Below, in pieces: positions 8,758 to 15,953 of a stretch of 56,163 nucleotides of DNA. The position numbers were made by a program, and so were the translations under genes. The stretch is from Planctomycetota bacterium. GTDB lineage: Bacteria; Planctomycetota; UBA1135; GCA-002686595. Where the stretch lies: contig JAEUHZ010000058.1 of assembly GCA_016795205.1 (NCBI GenBank), positions 1 to 56,163 on the forward strand, in the 5' to 3' direction. The number at the start of each line of letters is the position of its first letter. Within the stretch, counting starts at the first letter, position 1. Under the pieces are notes generated by a model. The model did no database searches, had not been told where the DNA came from, and saw only the letters and a list, made by a program, of their open reading frames with translations.

Positions 8758-9962
8758 CGCCCCGCCGCTCCGTCCGGTCCGGCGCCCGGTTCCTCGACCG
8801 CCTTGGGCACGGACAGGCTGCGCGTGGCGCCGCGGTCGAAAGGGTTCAGGTTGTAGACGACGCGCGCGGCCTGCGGGCTGCTCACCGGCGCCGACGCGGG
8901 CGGCGCCGCAGGACCGGACGGGGGCCCGGCCGCGGGGGCCAGGGAGAGCGCGACGGGCGCACCGGCCGCGGCTGACGGCGCGGCCGGAGTGCGCGCTGAC
9001 CCGCCCGGCTCGAGGAGCGTGCCGTCGTCCCCGGCGCCCAGCGCGATGCGCGCGAAGAGCTGCTCCAGGGTCGGGCGGCGCCAGGACAGCTCGCGCAACG
9101 CCCAGCGGCGGGCGGCGGCCAGCGCGCCGACGTCCTCGCGCAGGTCCTCGTCGCACACGACGTCGAAGGCGTGGTGGATCCCCAGCCGACCGCGGTCGTG
9201 GACCGCGCGCACGCCGCGCAGGGCCCCCAGCGCGCGGCGCGCCCCCTCCGCGTCGGGACCGACGAGCGCCTCGAGCCGCACGTGGCTCGCGCCGGCGAGC
9301 CGCGTCACGAGTTCGTCGGGCGTGCCGTCGGCGCGGATCCGGCCCTGGTCGACGATGATCACGCGCGGGCAGACGGCCTCGATCTCCGGCAGGATGTGCG
9401 AGGAAAGCAGCACGGTGTGCTCCGCGCGCAGCGCCTGGATCAGCGCGCGCACCTCGAGCCGCTGGATCGGGTCCAGGCCGCTCGTGGGCTCGTCGAGGAT
9501 CAGGACCTCGGGGTCGGGCAGCAGGGCGACGGCCAGCCCGGCGCGCTGCCGCAGGCCGCGCGAGAGGTTGCCGACGAGGTCGCGTCGGCGGTCCGCGAGA
9601 CCCACCTGTTCCAGGACGCGCGCGATCCGCGCGGCCCGCTCGCGGCGCGGGAGCGCGTGCAGCCGAGCCTGGAACTCGAGCATCTCGCTCACGCGGTGCT
9701 CGCGGTACAGCGGCACGGCCTCGGGCAGGTAGCCGATCCGGCGGCGGACCTCGAGGGACTGCGTCAGGACGTCGAAGCCCGCCACGCGCGCGCTGCCGGC
9801 GGTGGCGGGCAGGTAGCCGGTCAGGATCCGCATCGCGGTCGTCTTCCCGGCGCCGTTGGGCCCCAGGAAGCCGACGACCTCGCCCCGCGCGACCTCGAAC
9901 GACACGTCGTCGAGGGCCCGCAGGGATCCGAAGGTCCGCGTCAGATGGGAGACGGAGATCAC
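8754..9962 (-). CDS. ABC transporter ATPase (GldA/CcmA-like) with long Ala/Pro tail
   Basis: This 402-residue ATPase energises the transporter formed with the next three genes. Residues 1-220 hold the nucleotide-binding domain: Walker A GPNGAGKT near 34-41, signature LSRGLRQRAGLA, Walker B LILDEPTSGLD and the switch His in LSSHIL. A GldA-type C-terminal extension follows to about 310. The last roughly 90 residues are an Ala/Pro-rich, probably disordered tail that ends in a basic-hydrophobic patch; this is longer than the usual family length of about 300. The GTG at 9962 opens the conserved domain (VISVSHLTRTFGS). The in-frame extension to 10283 runs through the inverted repeat and into the tRNA gene on the other strand, so it is rejected. 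A TACCCT hexamer nine bases before the GTG suggests a leaderless mRNA. Confidence 0.85.
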   Translation of the reverse strand: MISVSHLTRTFGSLRALDDVSFEVARGEVVGFLGPNGAGKTTAMRILTGYLPATAGSARVAGFDVLTQSLEVRRRIGYLPEAVPLYREHRVSEMLEFQARLHALPRRERAARIARVLEQVGLADRRRDLVGNLSRGLRQRAGLAVALLPDPEVLILDEPTSGLDPIQRLEVRALIQALRAEHTVLLSSHILPEIEAVCPRVIIVDQGRIRADGTPDELVTRLAGASHVRLEALVGPDAEGARRALGALRGVRAVHDRGRLGIHHAFDVVCDEDLREDVGALAAARRWALRELSWRRPTLEQLFARIALGAGDDGTLLEPGGSARTPAAPSAAAGAPVALSLAPAAGPPSGPAAPPASAPVSSPQAARVVYNLNPFDRGATRSLSVPKAVEEPGAGPDGAAGR

Positions 9963-9971
9963 GATGCGGGG

Positions 9972-9977
9972 AGGGTA
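9972..9977 (-). promoter_or_regulatory. Candidate -10 (TACCCT) nine bases before the ABC ATPase start
   Basis: The minus strand reads TACCCT, then nine bases, then GTG. A transcript starting 6-9 nt after this hexamer would begin at or next to the start codon. No Shine-Dalgarno sequence and no clear -35 are visible. Confidence 0.35.
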
Positions 9978-10020
9978 TCCGCTCGGGAGTCGGCGTCGAG
10001 GGCGCGGCGCGGGGAAGAGA

Positions 10021-10066
10021 GGACGCCGGGGATCTGGACCTGGCAGACGAAGACTCCCCGGCGTCC
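10021..10066. repeat. Perfect 12-bp inverted repeat with 22-nt loop
   Basis: Arms GGACGCCGGGGA (10021-10032) and TCCCCGGCGTCC (10055-10066) are exactly complementary. Inside the loop TCTG and CAGA can form a second short helix. On the minus strand it lies about 60 bp upstream of the ABC ATPase start, so it could be a leader RNA structure. It could also terminate read-through or be a dispersed palindromic element. Only one copy is present here. Confidence 0.55.
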
Positions 10067-10187
10067 GTGGGGATTTCCCCGCCGAGCAAGGCAAGCCGCG
10101 TACCAACGCCTCCGAGCCCACGGCCAGGGCCTGCCCGCGCGCGGACGCAGCGGCGCGCCACGCGCGCGGTGCGCTGGCGCTCGCGAC

Positions 10188-10216
10188 TTGGATCGGTGCC
10201 GCACGCCCGGCACCCT
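10188..10216 (+). promoter_or_regulatory. Promoter of the Sec-like tRNA
   Basis: TTGGAT (10188-10193), a 17-bp spacer and CACCCT (10211-10216) form a sigma-70-type promoter; the -10 differs by one base from the TANNCT form used elsewhere in the window. The predicted transcription start, about seven bases later, falls at the mature tRNA 5' end (10223-10224). The spacer contains a 6-bp hairpin (GGTGCC/GGCACC). Confidence 0.5.
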
Positions 10217-10223
10217 GGTTCCT

Positions 10224-10317
10224 GGCCGGCTCTGGGAGCGCGGGCTCCCCGCGGACTGCAAACCCGTTGGGCGGCGAGGACACCGCCGTCGCTCCGTTCG
10301 ACTCGGAGAGCCGGCCT
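10224..10317 (+). tRNA. tRNA-Sec-bodied tRNA with Cys anticodon GCA
   Basis: The 94-nt sequence folds fully by hand. The acceptor stem has 8 bp (GGCCGGCT at 10224-10231 with AGCCGGCC at 10309-10316). The D stem has 6 bp (10234-10239 with 10244-10249) and only a 4-nt loop, GCGG. The anticodon arm (10251-10267) has loop CTGCAAA, giving anticodon GCA (10258-10260), with an A-C mismatch closing the loop. A long variable arm (10270-10290) has 7 pairs including one G-U. The T arm is CTCCG-TTCGACT-CGGAG (10292-10308). The 8+5 acceptor/T helix, 6-bp D stem, tiny D loop and long variable arm are hallmarks of bacterial tRNA-Sec, but tRNA-Sec has anticodon UCA and G73. Here the anticodon reads Cys codons and the discriminator is U (10317), the major CysRS identity base. 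CCA is not fully encoded (CCT follows). Confidence 0.85.
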
Positions 10318-10397
10318 CCTGCACCGCGTCAGCCCGGCCGCGTGCCGGAACGGCTCGACGCCGGGGGCTCGGCATGGCGCAGGTCCCCGGAATGGCG

Positions 10398-10426
10398 CGA
10401 GGCCCGGCGCAGGGCGCCGGGCCTCG
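10398..10426 (-). terminator. dnaK terminator hairpin
   Basis: CGAGGCCCGGCGC (10398-10410) pairs perfectly with 10414-10426 around a 3-nt loop. It lies 28 bp after the dnaK stop and lacks a downstream T-run. It may also stop transcription arriving from the tRNA on the plus strand. Confidence 0.7.
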
Positions 10427-10453
10427 CCGCGCGGGCTCGCCGCGCCGCAGGCC

Positions 10454-12361
10454 TCAGGTCTTGACCTCGAAGTCCGCGTCGACCGGCTCGTCCGGCCCGG
10501 CCGCGCGCGCGCCGGCTGCGCCGGCGGGCGCGCCCTGCGCGCCGGAGGGCTGGGCCGTCGAGGCCTGCGCCGCGGCGGCGAGCTTGTGGGCCTGCGACTG
10601 GAACTCGTTCAGCGCCCGGCGGAGGGCCTGCGCGTCCTCGCCGGCCGTCGCGGTCTTCAGCGCATCCCGAGCCGCCTCGATCGCCCGCACGTCGGACTCC
10701 GCGAGCTTGGAGCGCTGCTCAGCGAGTTGCTTCTCGACCTCGAAGAGCGCGTGATCAGCCTGGTTCTTCAGGTCGACGAGCTCGCGCTTCTGCTTGTCGC
10801 TCGCCGCGTGGACCTCGGCGTCGCGGCGCATGCGCTCGATCTCGTCCTTGCTGAGGCCGGACGAGGACTCGATGCGGATCGTCTGCTGCTTGCCCGTGCC
10901 CTTGTCGGAGGCCTTCACGTTCAGGATGCCGTTGGCGTCGATGTCGAACGTGACCTCGATCTGGGGCATGCCGCGCGGGGCGGGCGCGATGCCTTCCAGG
11001 TTGAACTCGCCGAGCAACCGGTTGTCGCGCGCGAACTCGCGCTCGCCCTGGAACACCCGCACGGTGACCGCCGGCTGATTGTCGCTGGCCGTCGAGAACG
11101 TCTGGCTCTTGGCCGTGGGGATCGTGGTGTTGCGCTCGATCAGGCGCGTGCACACGCCGCCCAGGGTCTCGATGCCCAGGGAGAGCGGCGTCACGTCCAG
11201 GAGCACGACGTCGCGCACCTCGCCCGAGAGCACGGCGCCCTGGATCGCGGCACCCAGGGCCACGACCTCGTCGGGGTTCACGCTCTTGTTCGGGTCGCGG
11301 CCGAAGACCTTCTTGGCCAGGGCCTGCACCGCCGGGACGCGCGTCGACCCGCCGACCAGGATGACATCGTCGATCTTGGAGGCGTCCAGGCCGGCGTCCT
11401 TGAGCGCCTGGAGGCACGGCCCCTTGGCGCGATCGACGAGCGGCTCGATCAGGCTCTCGAACTTGGCGCGCGTGATCGTCTGCTGGAGGTGCTTGGGACC
11501 GCTCTGGTCCGCGGTGATGAACGGCAGGTTGACGTCGGTCTGCGCCACGCTGGAGAGATCGATCTTGGCCTTCTCGCAGGCCTCCTTGAGGCGTTGCATG
11601 GCCATCGGGTCGCGCCGCACGTCGATCCCCGAGCTCTTCTTGAACTCCTCCGCCACGTAATCGATCAGGGCCTTGTCGAAGTCGTCACCGCCCAGGTGCG
11701 TGTCGCCGTTCGTGGCCTTGACCTCGAACACGCCGTCGCCGATCTCCAGGATCGAGATGTCGAACGTGCCGCCGCCGAAGTCGAAGACCGCGACGACGCC
11801 GCTCTTCTTCTTGTCGAGCCCGAAGGCCAGCGCGGAGGCCGTCGGCTCGTTGATGATCCGCTCGACGGTCAGGCCGGCGATCGCGCCCGCGTCCTTGGTC
11901 GCCTGGCGCTGCGCGTCGTTGAAGTAGGCCGGCACCGTGATCACGGCGCGCGTCACCTTCTCGCCCAGGTAGGCCTCGGCGGCCTCCTTGAGGTAGGCCA
12001 GCACCTTGGCGCTGATCTCGGGAGCGGTCAGCCGCTTGCCGTCGATGTCGACCTTGACGAGCTCGTCGGCCCCGCCCGTCAGCTTGTAGGCGACCAGCTT
12101 CTCCTCGGCCGCGACCTCGTGGTGACGGCGGCCCATGAAGCGCTTGATCGAGGCGATCGTGCGCGTCGGGTTCGTGACGGCTTGCCGCTTGGCGGGAGCG
12201 CCGACGAGCACCGCCCCGTCGGAGCCGAAGGCCACGACCGAGGGGGTCGTGCGCCCGCCCTCGGCGTTGGGGATCACGACCGGTGCGCCGCCTTCCATGA
12301 CGCAGACGACCGAGTTCGTGGTGCCGAGGTCGATGCCGATGATCTTGCCGGTGGTGCTCAT
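10454..12361 (-). CDS. dnaK: Molecular chaperone DnaK (Hsp70)
   Basis: The 635-residue protein is a full-length Hsp70. The ATPase domain (about 1-385) carries [10 protein letters not shown] at the N-terminus, [12 protein letters not shown] and [10 protein letters not shown]. The substrate-binding domain follows (about 390-505, [14 protein letters not shown]) and then the helical lid. The tail is Ala/Gly/Pro-rich and ends [10 protein letters not shown], a variant of the usual acidic terminus. It refolds proteins with DnaJ and GrpE, neither of which is encoded in this window. The ATG is preceded by a GGAGG about ten bases upstream. No CIRCE operator is visible; instead a near-consensus sigma-54 element lies about 50-70 bp upstream. 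It forms a single-gene unit bounded by hairpins on both sides. Confidence 0.97.
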   Translation of the reverse strand: MSTTGKIIGIDLGTTNSVVCVMEGGAPVVIPNAEGGRTTPSVVAFGSDGAVLVGAPAKRQAVTNPTRTIASIKRFMGRRHHEVAAEEKLVAYKLTGGADELVKVDIDGKRLTAPEISAKVLAYLKEAAEAYLGEKVTRAVITVPAYFNDAQRQATKDAGAIAGLTVERIINEPTASALAFGLDKKKSGVVAVFDFGGGTFDISILEIGDGVFEVKATNGDTHLGGDDFDKALIDYVAEEFKKSSGIDVRRDPMAMQRLKEACEKAKIDLSSVAQTDVNLPFITADQSGPKHLQQTITRAKFESLIEPLVDRAKGPCLQALKDAGLDASKIDDVILVGGSTRVPAVQALAKKVFGRDPNKSVNPDEVVALGAAIQGAVLSGEVRDVVLLDVTPLSLGIETLGGVCTRLIERNTTIPTAKSQTFSTASDNQPAVTVRVFQGEREFARDNRLLGEFNLEGIAPAPRGMPQIEVTFDIDANGILNVKASDKGTGKQQTIRIESSSGLSKDEIERMRRDAEVHAASDKQKRELVDLKNQADHALFEVEKQLAEQRSKLAESDVRAIEAARDALKTATAGEDAQALRRALNEFQSQAHKLAAAAQASTAQPSGAQGAPAGAAGARAAGPDEPVDADFEVKT

Positions 12362-12410
12362 GTGCGGGGGTCCTCCGTCGGCGCGGACGAGGCGCGCGGA
12401 CGGCCCGCCG

Positions 12411-12430
12411 GGTCAAGTTCCGTGCCACGA
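12411..12430 (-). promoter_or_regulatory. Candidate sigma-54 (-24/-12) promoter of dnaK
   Basis: The minus strand reads TGGCACG-GAAC-TTGAC. The -24 block is a perfect TGGCACG and the spacing GG-N10-G is correct; the only core departure is GA in place of GC at -12. A start near 12402 would give a leader of about 40 nt before the dnaK ATG. The adjacent regulator contains the sigma-54 contact motif GAFTGA. Confidence 0.42.
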
Positions 12431-12488
12431 GGCTCCGAGCTCAACCCCCTGTGGATTCAGGCTTTAGAGCAAGGCTCTGCGGAGCGCC

Positions 12489-12507
12489 GGCTGCCGGTTC
12501 GGCAGTC
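12489..12507 (-). terminator. Hairpin after the NtrC-type regulator
   Basis: CTGCCG-GTT-CGGCAG (12491-12505), extended by two more pairs, lies about 41 bp after the regulator stop and before the dnaK promoter. It has no T-run. It probably insulates dnaK from the two-component operon. Confidence 0.5.
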
Positions 12508-12547
12508 GGCTTCCGACACGGCGGACGTGCGCTGCCAGCCTGACACC

Positions 12548-13924
12548 TCAGGACAGGCCGTACTCCTTGAGCTTGCGGTACAGGGTGCGCTCGCCGATGC
12601 CCAGGACGCGGGCCGTCTTCTCCCGGTTGCCCTCGCACAGCGCCAGGTTGACCTCGATGAGCGCCTTCTCGACCTCCGTCAGCGAGCGGCCAGCGAGGTC
12701 GAAGCCACCGGCGTGCGCCCGCCCCGCCGCGGGCTGCGGCGCGGCGCGCAGGGACTCGGGCATGTCCTCGACCCCGAGCACGTCCCCGTGCGCCAGCACG
12801 ACCATGTTCTCGATCACGTTGCGCAGCTCGCGCACGTTCCCCGGCCATTCGTGGCGCACGAGCACGGTGCGCGCCTCGGGCGTGACGCCGCGGATCGTGC
12901 GACCGTGCGCGCGGGCGAACTCGGAGACGAAGTGGTCGATGAGCAGCGGCAGGTCCGCGCGACGCTCGCGCAGCGCCGGCAGGCGTAGCGTCACGACCTT
13001 GAGGCGGTACAGGAGGTCCTCGCGAAACGTCCCCTCGCGGACCATCGCCTCCAGGTCGCGGTTCGTGGCCGACACGATGCGGACGTCGACCTTGACCGCG
13101 GCGTTGCCCCCCACCGGGACGACCTCGCGCGTCTCCAGCACGCGCAGGAGCTTGGCCTGCGTCGCCAGCGGCATGTCGCCGACCTCGTCGAGGAACAGCG
13201 TCCCGCCGTCGGCGTACACGAAGCGGCCCTCCTTGGCCGACAAGGCGCCGGTGAAGGCGCCCTTGACGTGCCCGAACAGCTCCGACTCGATCAGCTCCTG
13301 CGGCAGGGCGGCGCAGTTCACGGCCACGAACGGGCGCTTCGCGCGCGGGCTGTTGGTGTGGATGGCGCGCGCGGCCAGCTCCTTGCCCGTGCCGCTCTCG
13401 CCCAGGATCAGGACCGTGGCGCTCGTGCCCGAGACCTGCCCCAGCACGTCGAAGACGCGCTGCATGGGCGGCGAATGCCCGATGATGCCCTCGAAGCCGA
13501 AGCGCTTGTCGAGCTGGCGCTGGAGCTCGGTGTTCGTGCGCTTGAGCCGCACGGACTCCACGGCGCGCGCCAGACGCGTGCGCAACTCGGCCAGGTCGAC
13601 GGGCTTCGCCAGGTAGTCGGCGGCGCCCTCGCGCATGGCCTCGACGGCCGTGCGCACCGATTCGTGCCCGGTGACGAGCAGCACGGCGCAGTCCGGCTGG
13701 AGGCGCGTGGCCTCACGCAGGACCTCCATGCCGGAACGGTCGGGCATGACCAGGTCGGTCAGCACGGCATCGAAGGTCTGCTCGCTGAGGCGCGCGATGC
13801 CGTCCGCGCCCGAGTGCGCCAGCACGCAGCGCGCGCCGTCCATCTCCAGCGCGTCGGAGAGCGCCTCGGCGTGCGCCTCGTCGTCGTCGACGACCAGCAC
13901 CCGGATGGGACGCTCGACGCTCAA
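12548..13924 (-). CDS. NtrC-family sigma-54-dependent response regulator
   Basis: The 458-residue protein has three standard modules. The receiver domain (about 7-120) has acidic residues D13-D15, phosphoacceptor D57, T85 and K107. The AAA+ domain (about 140-370) has Walker A GESGTGKE, the sigma-54 contact motif GAFTGA and FLDEVGDMP. The C-terminal Fis-type helix-turn-helix (about 415-458) is NREKTARVLGIGERTLYRKL. Phosphorylation by the partner kinase should allow it to open sigma-54 promoters. The TTG start shares bases with the kinase stop (TTGA, 4-bp overlap). No upstream in-frame start gives a better N-terminus, because the domain begins just after this TTG. The nearest sigma-54-like site is upstream of dnaK, but direct control is inference. 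Confidence 0.92.
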   Translation of the reverse strand: MSVERPIRVLVVDDDEAHAEALSDALEMDGARCVLAHSGADGIARLSEQTFDAVLTDLVMPDRSGMEVLREATRLQPDCAVLLVTGHESVRTAVEAMREGAADYLAKPVDLAELRTRLARAVESVRLKRTNTELQRQLDKRFGFEGIIGHSPPMQRVFDVLGQVSGTSATVLILGESGTGKELAARAIHTNSPRAKRPFVAVNCAALPQELIESELFGHVKGAFTGALSAKEGRFVYADGGTLFLDEVGDMPLATQAKLLRVLETREVVPVGGNAAVKVDVRIVSATNRDLEAMVREGTFREDLLYRLKVVTLRLPALRERRADLPLLIDHFVSEFARAHGRTIRGVTPEARTVLVRHEWPGNVRELRNVIENMVVLAHGDVLGVEDMPESLRAAPQPAAGRAHAGGFDLAGRSLTEVEKALIEVNLALCEGNREKTARVLGIGERTLYRKLKEYGLS

Positions 13925-14736
13925 GCCACGACCCCTTCCCCGCCCTCGGCGGCGCGCCCGTGGATCTCGACGAGCAGCGGCAGGAGGATCGAGAAGGACG
14001 TGCCGCGGTTCTCCTCGCTGACGACCGCGATGCGCCCGCCGTGCTCCTCGACGATGCGCTTGGTCGTGGGGAGCCCCAGGCCCGTGCCGCCCTTCTTGGT
14101 CGAGTAGTAGACCTCGAAGCAGCGCTCGAGCGCCTCGGCCGACATGCCGGTCCCCGTGTCGGTCACGGACAGCTCGACCCAATTCCCCTCGCGCCGCGCG
14201 CGCACGATGAGCTCGCCACCCATCGGCATGGCTTGGCGCGCGTTCACGCACAGGTTCAGGAGCGCCTGCTTCATCGCCCCGGGGTCGAGCATGACCAGGG
14301 GCAACCCCAGCGGCAGGTCGACGTGGTGACGAATGCCGGCGAGCTGGTCCTCCGCCTCGACGAACTCGAGCACCTCGCGGACCAGCGCCGCGAGGTCGTG
14401 GGGCGCGCGGTTGATCTCGCCGCCGCGCGCGTAGCGCAGGAAGTCGTCGACGATCGTCTCCAGGCGCTTGACCTCGCGCTGCAACGTCTGGACGCGCTTC
14501 AGGCAGCGCTTGTCGCGCGCGCTGGGCTCGCCGCCCTCCTTGGCTCGGCTCCACTCCTCTTCGAGCAGCGCCAGGTTGATCGACATGGTCGAGAGCGGGT
14601 TCTTGATCTCGTGCGCCAGCCCGGCCGCCAGGCGCGCCAGCATCCGCATGCGCTCGGGGGCCCGCTCGCCCAGGCTCGGGCGCGCGTTGGCCTCCGGCTC
14701 GCGCGCGCCGGAGGGGGCCTCGGAGGTCGATTCCAT
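13921..14736 (-). CDS. Soluble sensor histidine kinase (NtrB-like)
   Basis: This 271-residue kinase has a HisKA domain with the phosphorylated His in GLAHEIKNPLS (H42) and a HATPase_c domain with N box LLNLCVNARQAMP, G1 VTDTGTGM and G2 KKGGTGLGLPTTKRI. It has no membrane segment and no recognisable sensor domain; only about 35 polar residues precede the H box, so the input signal is not evident and may come from a partner protein. It overlaps the response regulator gene by 4 bp, so the pair is one operon and a cognate two-component system. The ATG at 14736 was preferred to earlier in-frame starts, which would run into the divergent gene's promoter. Confidence 0.88.
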   Translation of the reverse strand: MESTSEAPSGAREPEANARPSLGERAPERMRMLARLAAGLAHEIKNPLSTMSINLALLEEEWSRAKEGGEPSARDKRCLKRVQTLQREVKRLETIVDDFLRYARGGEINRAPHDLAALVREVLEFVEAEDQLAGIRHHVDLPLGLPLVMLDPGAMKQALLNLCVNARQAMPMGGELIVRARREGNWVELSVTDTGTGMSAEALERCFEVYYSTKKGGTGLGLPTTKRIVEEHGGRIAVVSEENRGTSFSILLPLLVEIHGRAAEGGEGVVA

Positions 14737-14775
14737 GCGGTGGTGAGCGCGCTTTCGCCGCGCGGATCGGGCCGC

Positions 14776-14782
14776 TAGGCTA
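14776..14782. promoter_or_regulatory. Overlapping divergent -10 elements
   Basis: TAGGCTA reads TAGGCT on the plus strand (toward the Sua5/phosphatase gene) and TAGCCT on the minus strand (toward the kinase). Both match TANNCT and lie about 40 bp from the two start codons. No good -35 is seen on either side. Confidence 0.35.
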
Positions 14783-14821
14783 GCGCTGCGCACCGCCCGG
14801 GACCACGCCCGCCTGGGCGCG

Positions 14822-15943
14822 GTGAGCGAGCGGAACGGGACCTCCAAGACCTTGCCGACGACCGAGCGCGAGAGCCTGATCGACGCCCGCAGGGAAAGCA
14901 CGGCGCGCGAGCGCGCGCTGGCCCTGCTCGCAGCGGGCGAGGTCGTCGCCCTGCCGACGGAGACCGTCTACGCGCTGGCCGCGCGCGCCGACCTGCGCGC
15001 GGGCATCGAGAACCTGGCGCGGGCCAAGGGCCGCGGGACCGAGCTGGGTCCCACCTGGCACGTGCCCTCCAGCGCGGCGCTCGATGCCTTCCCGCGCGTG
15101 TCCCCCATGGCCCGCCGACTCGCCCAGCGCTATTGGCCCGGCCCGCTGACGCTGGTCCTGCCCGGTGTCCCCGCCGGCCTGGAGCTCGCGGCGCGCGACG
15201 GCTGGACCGGCGTGCGCGCCCCGGCGCACCCCTTCACCGCCGGGCTGCTCGCCGCCGCGTCCTTCCCGATCGTCCTGGCCGGCGCGCAGCGGCCGGCCGA
15301 GCCGCCGGCGACGGAGGCCGACGTCGTGCTGGCGCGCTTCGATGGCCGGGTCGCACTGGTCGTGGACGGCGGGCCGGCGCGCCTGCGCGAGTCGTCGTGC
15401 ATCCTGCGCCTCGGTCGCGGGCGCTTCGACCTCCTGCGGGAGGGCCTGTTCACGCTGGAGCAGTTGCGCGCCGCAGCCGGATTGCGCATCGCCTTCGTCT
15501 GCACCGGCAACACCTGCCGCAGCCCGATGGCCGAGGCGCTGGCGCGGCGGCTGCTCGCGGAGCGGCTCGAGACCACGCCCGGGCGCCTGGGCGACATGGG
15601 TTTCGAGCTCGCCTCGATGGGCGTGTTCGCGCGCCCCGGGGACCCGGCCTCGAAGGGCGCGCTGGCCGCCATGGCCGAGGACGGGATCGACCTGGCCGAG
15701 CACCGCGCGCGCGCGGCGATCCCCGAGGTCATCGCGCGCCACGACCGCGTCTACTGCATGACGCGCTCCCACCGCGAGGCGCTGCTGGCGCTGCTCCCGC
15801 CCGGCAAGGCGGCGCACGTCGACCTGCTCGACCCGCGCGGCGCCGACGTCCCCGACCCCTTTGGCGGCGGCCGCAACGAGTACCGCGCCGCGGCCGATCG
15901 CATCGCCGGCGCGCTGCGCGCCCGGCTCGACGATTGGGCCTGA
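14822..15943 (+). CDS. Sua5/YrdC-like domain fused to protein-arginine phosphatase (YwlE-like)
   Basis: The 373-residue protein joins two domains often encoded by adjacent genes. Residues about 25-215 are Sua5/YrdC-like, the family that makes threonylcarbamoyl-AMP for tRNA t6A. LPTETVYALAARA (44-56) and KGR (69-71) are present, but the usual Ser-x-Asn of the active site is GAQ (154-156), so activity is doubtful. Residues about 221-373 are a low-molecular-weight phosphatase with P-loop CTGNTCRS (227-234) and the catalytic Asp in DPFGG (D345). Thr231 at the selectivity position is the hallmark of arginine phosphatases such as YwlE rather than tyrosine phosphatases. The start is GTG, divergent from the kinase gene. 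The stop lies 10 bp from the convergent secreted unknown. Confidence 0.85.
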   Translation: MSERNGTSKTLPTTERESLIDARRESTARERALALLAAGEVVALPTETVYALAARADLRAGIENLARAKGRGTELGPTWHVPSSAALDAFPRVSPMARRLAQRYWPGPLTLVLPGVPAGLELAARDGWTGVRAPAHPFTAGLLAAASFPIVLAGAQRPAEPPATEADVVLARFDGRVALVVDGGPARLRESSCILRLGRGRFDLLREGLFTLEQLRAAAGLRIAFVCTGNTCRSPMAEALARRLLAERLETTPGRLGDMGFELASMGVFARPGDPASKGALAAMAEDGIDLAEHRARAAIPEVIARHDRVYCMTRSHREALLALLPPGKAAHVDLLDPRGADVPDPFGGGRNEYRAAADRIAGALRARLDDWA

Positions 15944-15953
15944 GTCCTCGCGA

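Larger units (their letters stand above)
9963..10453. other. 491-bp gene-free region between the ABC operon and dnaK
   Basis: This is the only gap above 300 bp in the window. It holds, left to right, a perfect 12-bp inverted repeat (10021-10066), a small GGGGATTTCCCC hairpin (10069-10080), a promoter (10188-10216), a Sec-like tRNA on the plus strand (10224-10317) and the dnaK terminator hairpin (10398-10426). Open frames crossing it have no family resemblance and are treated as chance products of high GC. I see nothing further in 10081-10187 or 10318-10397. Confidence 0.7.

Noticed and set aside
10021..10066. Reading the inverted repeat as a bacterial SECIS element
   Set aside because: It is not within or just after a UGA in a coding frame, and the loop lacks a convincing SelB-binding pattern.
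9963..10283. In-frame N-terminal extension of the ABC ATPase
   Set aside because: It crosses the inverted repeat and the tRNA gene and adds no domain.
12362..12547. CIRCE operator upstream of dnaK
   Set aside because: No TTAGCACTC-N9-GAGTGCTAA-like repeat is present.
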